DNA of 64,000 nucleotides from Piper betle (lineage: Eukaryota; Streptophyta; Magnoliopsida; Piperales; Piperaceae): positions 1-64,000 of the forward strand of contig JAURVB010013235.1 in assembly GCA_033002965.1 (NCBI GenBank), read 5' to 3'. Below are positions 57,701 to 64,000 of this stretch, piece by piece. The first letter of the stretch is position 1. Each line of letters begins with the position of its first letter. The notes under the pieces are model-generated. The model made no database searches, was not told the origin of the DNA, and was given only the letters and a program-made list of their open reading frames with translations. A program made the position numbers and the translations under genes.

Positions 57701-59916
57701 AACATAAAAATGATTTTGAATTCAATAAAACGATCTAAATATTTGGCTTGGCTTGGTTCAGCTCAACTCAAAACTTGATAAACACAAGCCAAACTTGAGC
57801 AATGAATGTTTGGTTCAAACTAAGCTCAAAATATACAAGTCGGTAATGAACAAAGCTTAAGCAAACTAGTTTTGAAGCAAACTGAACTGGACCAAAGTGG
57901 CGCTCGACTCAACTTGGCTCATTTATACCCCTAATACTCTTAGGTAAGGTAAATTTAATATCAACAGTTTGATAACGAGGACGGTTGGATGATGAGAATA
58001 GTTTTGTCTATATAAAAAAAATCACCCATATGATGATTAAAATGTGTGACCAAATTTAAAAGTTGTTGATATCAAACATTTTCAAAGATGATTGAATCCG
58101 ATAAGGATCAAAATTTTTTCCAGGGGCATCAACGTGGGGGATGCCAAGCTAAAAATAAATTATCTGAAGAGGTACTTTTAGAAAGTTTAGAAAAGAATAA
58201 AGCACGCAACTGGCAGTGGGATCCAACAACAGAGAAGACAAGGACGCAAGTTTATTTATTCAACTTGATACACGGAAACCTGATCTCTCTAACTAATAAT
58301 TATTAAAGCTGCACTTGAACGATTGAAGCGCGTTTTACTTCAGGAATCTATTAGCTATGCATCTTTTAATTATGCTTTTAAAAAGCATATAATTGGTACA
58401 TCAGAAATTCTCGCCAATGAACTAATTGGTAGACGCTGTGCATCTCCAAATCAACTTTCTAAAAGTATTGATGCATGCATGCTGGAAAGATTTCACACAT
58501 AGAATACAGATGCTATTAGTTCGACATGCGAGCACACTTTTTAACTAATCCACCTTAAATCTAATGAGGTAAGGCGCCCCTCCTTAATTATTTATCTCTT
58601 TTCCCGAGTGTTTTTAAGCACATAATTACATATACATTCATGCACGCCAAGAATTTGTGTCAAATTAGGGAATGAATCGAATGATCAAAGAGCATGGTTG
58701 ATTTGATTAGTTCAAAAGCAAAGTTAAACTCGGCGGAAAGCTATTGTGCGATTCCACCAAAAAAGCACCTTCTATAGTTATTCATAATGGCCACAAATTT
58801 GTCGTAAATAATTCACGTTTCTAGGTTTAGAATGTTAGGCCCAATGGGACAAACATGTTTTATACGAAAAAAATAAGATTTTCCTATTAATATATATATA
58901 AGTCACTAACATCCATTACGACTAATGTAGGATTAACCCAACACAAAATTTTTGATATATATAAATATAAACAAATCATAGATGCACACGTTCAAGCCGA
59001 TTGCCTACATACATCTCTAATTATTATGTCCAGATTATTTAAAGGATATTTTAATTTTATAAAAAAAATTTGAATAACAAACATTCCTAAAAACATTATA
59101 CTTTCAATCAATGCATCTCATGTATAAAAAATAATATTAATTTAGTATATTTTATGTATACAAATGAAATATGATTACGTTAACGAAATAATAATAATTA
59201 TTAACTCCAACCGAGTCTCCCTGTCTCTCATGTAAAATACTTCTTTTTCTTTTCTCCAGAATATTTCCCACTCCTTAATCCCGAAAATTATAAAATAAAT
59301 TTAGAGTATTTTTCGGGTAAAAACCCATCAATTAAATGTTTCCAAAAGAAATATTCCCAAAAGCTCATCAAAGATAGCCGTAATTGTCACAATAATGCGC
59401 TAAAGTTTTGGTACCACAATATTTCAATATATTATTAAGCAGTTCGAAATCCAGCAATTAGCGTCTACTTCGATTAAGATCTAATTCCAAATTTAAACAA
59501 ACCTAGTGCATTACTATAGTAACGGTAAGAAACAACAATTGGATGGCCAAGCAAGATTGGAAGCTTGGCTTAATTTTTCCCCTTCAACTTATATTTATTG
59601 ATAACTAGAGATGTAATAATATGTTGTTGTCAACAGATACTCCCTCCAATCACTTGCAAGTTGAAGTTGTACAGGCAATGCTTCTACGACGTTAGTGTTT
59701 TGCATAAAACACGTGAATGGGCTTGCTGTTGAGATTTTTAGATGCGTTCATGACAAGCTCGGAGAGGTCGCGAGCTTTATAAAGTGTTTTCTCTTTATAT
59801 ATATACAGAATGAAAAAAACAGGAGGCCCCAATTCTCTTCACTAACTCCAAGCCGATTCTGCCTTTCGCCTGAAAAATGCTTCAATGCATTCATCTCCGC
59901 TAGACTCTAATGCCAT
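54709..59916. other. Intergenic, AT-rich, one TIR element and an unassigned open stretch
   Basis: The part next to 54708 should hold the ERF promoter. A run of AT repeats lies at 55041-55076. A TIR element is listed at 57048-57934. At 58088-58306, and in another frame at about 58301-58500, there are open stretches of ordinary amino-acid composition (for example NWQWDPTTEKTRT and ALERLKRVLLQESISYASF). I could not assign them; they may be a decayed gene or transposon piece. The rest shows nothing I can support. Confidence 0.45.
57048..57934. mobile_element. Non-autonomous TIR element (MITE-like)
   Basis: The left end TTAAGGGTGTAAATAAG (57048-57064) matches the inverted right end CTCATTTATACCCCTAA (57918-57934) at 14 of 17 positions. 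The inside has the GGCTTGGCTTGGTTC/GCTCAACTC motifs of the common plant AGGGGTGTAAA repeat. There is no transposase. Target duplication unclear. Confidence 0.55.
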
Positions 59917-62900
59917 TTAACTTCCGCAAGCAATGCATTCATCTCTGTTTTCAAGAGAACAGACCACCTGAGCCATCTTTGCTTCAAAATCATCTTCCTC
60001 AGCCTCGAAGGAAGTTTCCTGTTTTATATCACACTATGACGAATCAAAGACACCAAGAAACACAGAAGATGGCCACCAAATATACAGGCTTGTAGTGTCT
60101 TTAACTAAAAAAACTAAAAATTAATCATCAATACCTTGAGAGCAGATGTATCCACTGTGAATTTGATTGCATCTGCTGCAGCTCGAGTTCTCAGATAATA
60201 CATCCCAGTTTTCAAACCCTTCATCCACAGGGAGAAAAAATTTTTCAACGTTGCAAGTAGATTATTAAGAAAACATTGAAATGATGGCAATAACATGGGT
60301 CACACACCTTATTCCATGCATAAAAGTGCAAAGAAGTGAGCTTCCCAAAATTCGGTTGGTCCATATGTATATTTAAGCTCTGACTTTGATCAATGTAACA
60401 GCCACGATCAGCAGCCATGTCAACCAAGGTCCTTTGTTTTATCTCCCACACAGTTCTGATGAATATCATCTATCATTAAGCAAAGAGTATAGAAGATAGA
60501 CTTGCCTCTCAGTTGCAGCAAACCTACTTGTAAATAGCTCTGAGTTCTTCAGGAATCTCATTGATTTTGAGAATGGAACCATTTGCATAAATTATCTTGT
60601 TCTTGACAGTAGGGGACCAGAGGCCCATCTCGGTCAAATCATGAAGAAGATGCTTATTTACAACGACAAATTCCCCACTGGAAAAGAAACAACATTAAAA
60701 CCTGAAGTTCCAGTGATGGGATAAGCATTAATCAACCTCAGAAGACAAACCTTAAAACCCTGCGAGTGTAGATGTTTGAAGTGTATGGCTCAAAACACTC
60801 ATTGTTTCCCAAGATTTGACTTGTAGAAGCAGTAGGCATTGGAGCCACAAGAAGAGAATTCCTTATGCCGTTTATAGAGATGGTATCCCTAAGGGACGCC
60901 CAATCCCAGCGATCAGAAGGAGTCACTCCCCACATGTCCGGTTGGAGGACTCCCTGAAAATCATATCATAAAATTGATAAAACGTTTTGATTCAGCCACC
61001 AAAAGAAATAGTCCCAAATATAACTGACTAAGAACAACTGAAGCAAACTAGCAATGAAAAACCTTACTATTCCCCTACCTTGCTAACGGGACTCCCCTGG
61101 TACGTTTCATAAGGACCATCCTTTGAGGCAATGTGACAAGAAGCTTTGCTTGCATGGTAGTATATGGTCTCAAATATTTCCTTATTCAGTTGTCGTGCCT
61201 GAAGATGATTGTGGTTTAGACATTAAAAAAGTTAAAACAGTAAAAAAACATTCTAGGGTTTACAGCAATTCACCTCATAAGAGTCAAATGGCATTCCTAA
61301 TAAGATAAAAGTGTCTGCCAGCCCCTGTACTCCAATCCCAATTGGCCGATGCCTCATATTTGACCTTTTTGCAGTTTCAACCGGGTAGTAATTAACATCA
61401 ATGATTTTGTTAAGATTTGCTGTGACAACTGCAGTAATCTACCAAAAGGCCATAAATGAGCATTGTGCTGAAAACTAGCATGATATAACAAAAGCCAACA
61501 AAAAATAAAATTTGTTTTCAAACCTCAGCTAGTTTATCAAAATCAAAATATCTATTTTTGGAACCTCTACTGCCAACTAATTTTGATGGGTAGGACTCAA
61601 GAGGAATACCCTGAAAAAGATGAGCCATTAGAAGTTAAGACTGAAGATATTGAGATAAATGCGACGTGTAAAATTATTCCACCAAGCAAAAACATCATAT
61701 ATAGACAAGGACATGCCTTTTCCCTAACAAATCTTGGCAAAGCAATTGAGGCCAAATTGCACACTGCAGTTTCAGTAGGACTAGTGAATTCAATAATCTC
61801 TGTACACAGATTTGAAGACTTAATTGTGCCTAAATTTTGCTGATTGCTTTTCCTATTGCATGAGTCCTGAAAAAAAGAAAAACAAAAAACAAAAAGAAGT
61901 AGAAATTAGGAACTAAAATGTGATACCTACGTATACATTATGTTAAAAAACATATCAACTGAGGCAAACCTTAAAGAGCATGTAAGGTGTTCCAGTTTCA
62001 ATTTGAGCCTTCAAAATTTCAAACCATAGGTTTTGGGCTGGAACTACCTTTTTTGCCTTACCCTGGATCTCAAACATTCATCCTCTAATCAATGACAACT
62101 TAAATTGTTATAGTACAAAAAGCTTACTGACAAAACTTCTTACCTCCCTTTCATAACGCGTATAGAGCTCCTCAAATTCTTCACCCCAACAATCAGCTAA
62201 TCCAGGAGCCTCATTGGGGCAGAACAAAGACCATTCTCCGTAACCTTGAACCCTTTTAAGAAAGAGATCAGGCACCCATAAGGCATAGAAAAGATCTCTT
62301 GCTCTATGCTCCTCCTGTTTTTTAAAAAAATACCGAAATGACTGATTGAATAAATGCAATCCAAAATCCAGAAACACCTTGCTCCAAATTATGAAGCAAT
62401 CTAATTGCCTTAATCAAATAGACACTAGTATTTAACAAAATGAAGTATGCTTTAACTTCACTAGCTGATTTGAAATTTCAGGCAAACATCATAAGTAAAA
62501 CAATGGTAATCAAGTAAACAAAAAATAAGAAGAAACACTATTATTAGAGATTCTAACGAACTGCCTGTCAATAGAATATACCTTTCCATGGTTTTTCCTG
62601 AGATCCAGAAATTCAAAAATATCAGAATGCCATGGTTCCAAGTACACAGCAAAAGCACCTAAAAAAGCCCAATATCAATATCATGTAAGCAATAAGTGAT
62701 AAACATTTCTTTGCTCAATTATAATAAATTAAAGTGCATAGTAATTACCCTTCCTCTTGCCTCCTCCTTGGTCAACATAACGAGCAGTATCATTGAAAAC
62801 CTGAAGCATTGGGACAATTCCATTTGATGTTCCATTTGTGCCACGAATGTAACTACCAGCTGCACGTATATTGTGAACAGAAACACCAATTCCTCCAGCT

Positions 62901-63831
62901 GATTTGCTAATGACAGCACATTCTTTTAAAGTATCATAGATTCCTTCAATACTATCATCTTTCATGCATATGAGGAAGCAACTACTTAACTGTAGAGCAT
63001 ATAAGGACAAAAGCAGTGAAGATATATAGCAAATCAAAATAAGCCTCGTGGATGGATTGACAAAACAACAAACAAAACCTGAGGCCTTGGAGTGCCTGCA
63101 TTGAACAAGGTGGGAGATGCATGAGTGAACCAACGCTGTGACATCAGATGGTATGTTTGAATAACAGAATCAATGTCACACTTGTGAAGGCCAACAGAAA
63201 CTCTCATCAACATATGCTGAGGCCTTTCCACAACCTTCCCCGAAATTTTCAAGAGATATGATCGCTCAAGGGTTTTAAAACCAAAGTAGTCATAGTCGAA
63301 ATCCCTATCATAAATAATTTCACTGTCCAGTCGCACAGCATTCTATAAAATAGGATGATGAAAAATTGAATTAGAATCATGAAAACAAAGGCATCATCTG
63401 ATATCAATGAGCATATGCCCACAAAAAATGGTACTCAATTACAGATGGACAACAATACAAGTTAGCAAACTAAACATCATTAAAGAGATCCTAATGATAA
63501 AGATAGAAGAATCATACCTTCATGATTATCTCATAAACATCATCAGCAACTAAAGGAGCCTTTTTGCCTGACCTCTCGTCGTAATGAAAGTACATCTCTT
63601 TGATCCTGCAACATAAGGACGGAAAGGTTAGACAATTGGTTACCCTATTGGGCTGCTATAAATTCAAGATAATGCATTTTCAGCCTTTCCAATTAAAAGG
63701 ATAACACTAGCAAAAGAAAGGAAATGAAAAAAAAAAAAAAGTGGATTGAGAAAAAGCAAAACCACTTACGTCTCTGAGAATGATTTCTTGGTGTTCTTAT
63801 GAAGGTTCGAAACAGCAATCCTAGCCGCAAG
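59917..63831 (-). CDS. RNR1: Ribonucleoside-diphosphate reductase large subunit (partial, N terminus off window)
   Basis: Class Ia R1 subunit; reduces NDPs to dNDPs with the R2 subunit. Sixteen exons, 5' to 3': 63831-63770, 63605-63518, 63342-63079, 62989-62749, 62658-62582, 62314-62144, 62062-61970, 61866-61717, 61610-61524, 61438-61274, 61198-61079, 60953-60751, 60677-60528, 60455-60308, 60218-60135, 60033-59917. Together 2,220 nt, 739 residues, all in phase. About 77 N-terminal residues (ATP-cone exon or exons) lie beyond 64000. Seen: redox Cys in LSSCFL; catalytic Asn-Cys-Glu in SSNLCTE; partner Cys in [12 protein letters not shown]; allosteric and active-site blocks [12 protein letters not shown] and [12 protein letters not shown]; radical-transfer Tyr pair in GMYYLR; C-terminal shuttle CIACGS. 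Intron 61716-61611 has a GC donor (AAG then GCATGT) instead of GT. The frame is undamaged. Confidence 0.97.
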
Positions 63832-64000
63832 CTGAAATTCACATAGCAAGAGTTTACTCCCAAATAGGACACACTTCAAATTTCAAAATAATCAGACGGT
63901 TGCATAACAAACTGTTAATTTCCGACGAAAAACGGTTTACGTCGATAACATTAAAAAGAATATTCTCAAAACCATTATTTAATTCTAAAAAAATTGAAAA
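63832..64000 (-). other. RNR1 intron, running off the window
   Basis: Sequence upstream of the acceptor at 63832-63833 (TTTCAG). It is AT-rich and does not encode the expected N-terminal residues, so the first coding exon or exons must lie to the right of the window. Confidence 0.8.

Noticed and set aside
1..64000. tRNA, rRNA or other structured RNA genes
   Set aside because: I looked for tRNA box A/B-like patterns and rRNA-like segments and saw none convincing. A covariance-model scan (tRNAscan-SE, Infernal) would be decisive.
1..64000. A co-localised gene cluster or novel multi-gene system
   Set aside because: The recognised genes (CSN8, CESA, RMR, ERF, RNR1) are well-known, functionally unrelated and separated by transposon-derived DNA.

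Overview
This window is nuclear DNA of a flowering plant, most likely a eudicot; I cannot name the species. It has AT-rich intergenic DNA, short GT-AG introns, large Ty3/gypsy LTR remnants, and plant-specific genes (a primary-wall cellulose synthase, an RMR vacuolar sorting receptor, a group X ERF). All recognised genes are split, so I built them exon by exon from family motifs, splice sites and reading-frame phase.

Layout. 1-3289: AT-rich intergenic DNA with a hairpin and a 28-bp minisatellite. 3290-5019 (+): COP9 signalosome subunit CSN8, four exons, intact. 6741-7112 (-): a small unidentified protein. 9919-18515 and 31092-40245: two clusters of LTR retrotransposon remnants. These are old LTRs invaded by younger related ones, several reduced to solo LTRs with matching 5-bp target duplications. 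Between them, 21269-26773 (-): a CESA6-clade cellulose synthase, 13 exons. 42595-45815 (-): an RMR receptor-like PA-TM-RING-H2 protein, 4 coding exons. 47942-52149: non-autonomous transposon-like and LTR-like repeats. 52564-54708 (-): an ABR1/ERF110-type ERF transcription factor, two exons, intact. 59917-63831 (-): the ribonucleotide reductase large subunit, 16 exons in the window, cut off at the right edge before its N-terminal exon(s).

The genes are unrelated housekeeping, wall, trafficking and regulatory genes. They do not form a cluster or a shared pathway, and I saw no undescribed multi-gene system. The points most worth checking are: single-base losses in A-runs of two otherwise intact genes (CESA and RMR), which look more like assembly error than gene death; an in-frame 28-residue duplication at the RMR C terminus; a GC-AG intron in RNR1; a 1.5-kb tandem duplication carrying the 5' part of an LTR; and a nested Tekay-like remnant that joins an LTR to an integrase.

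All calls come from reading the sequence by eye. No alignment or database search was run.
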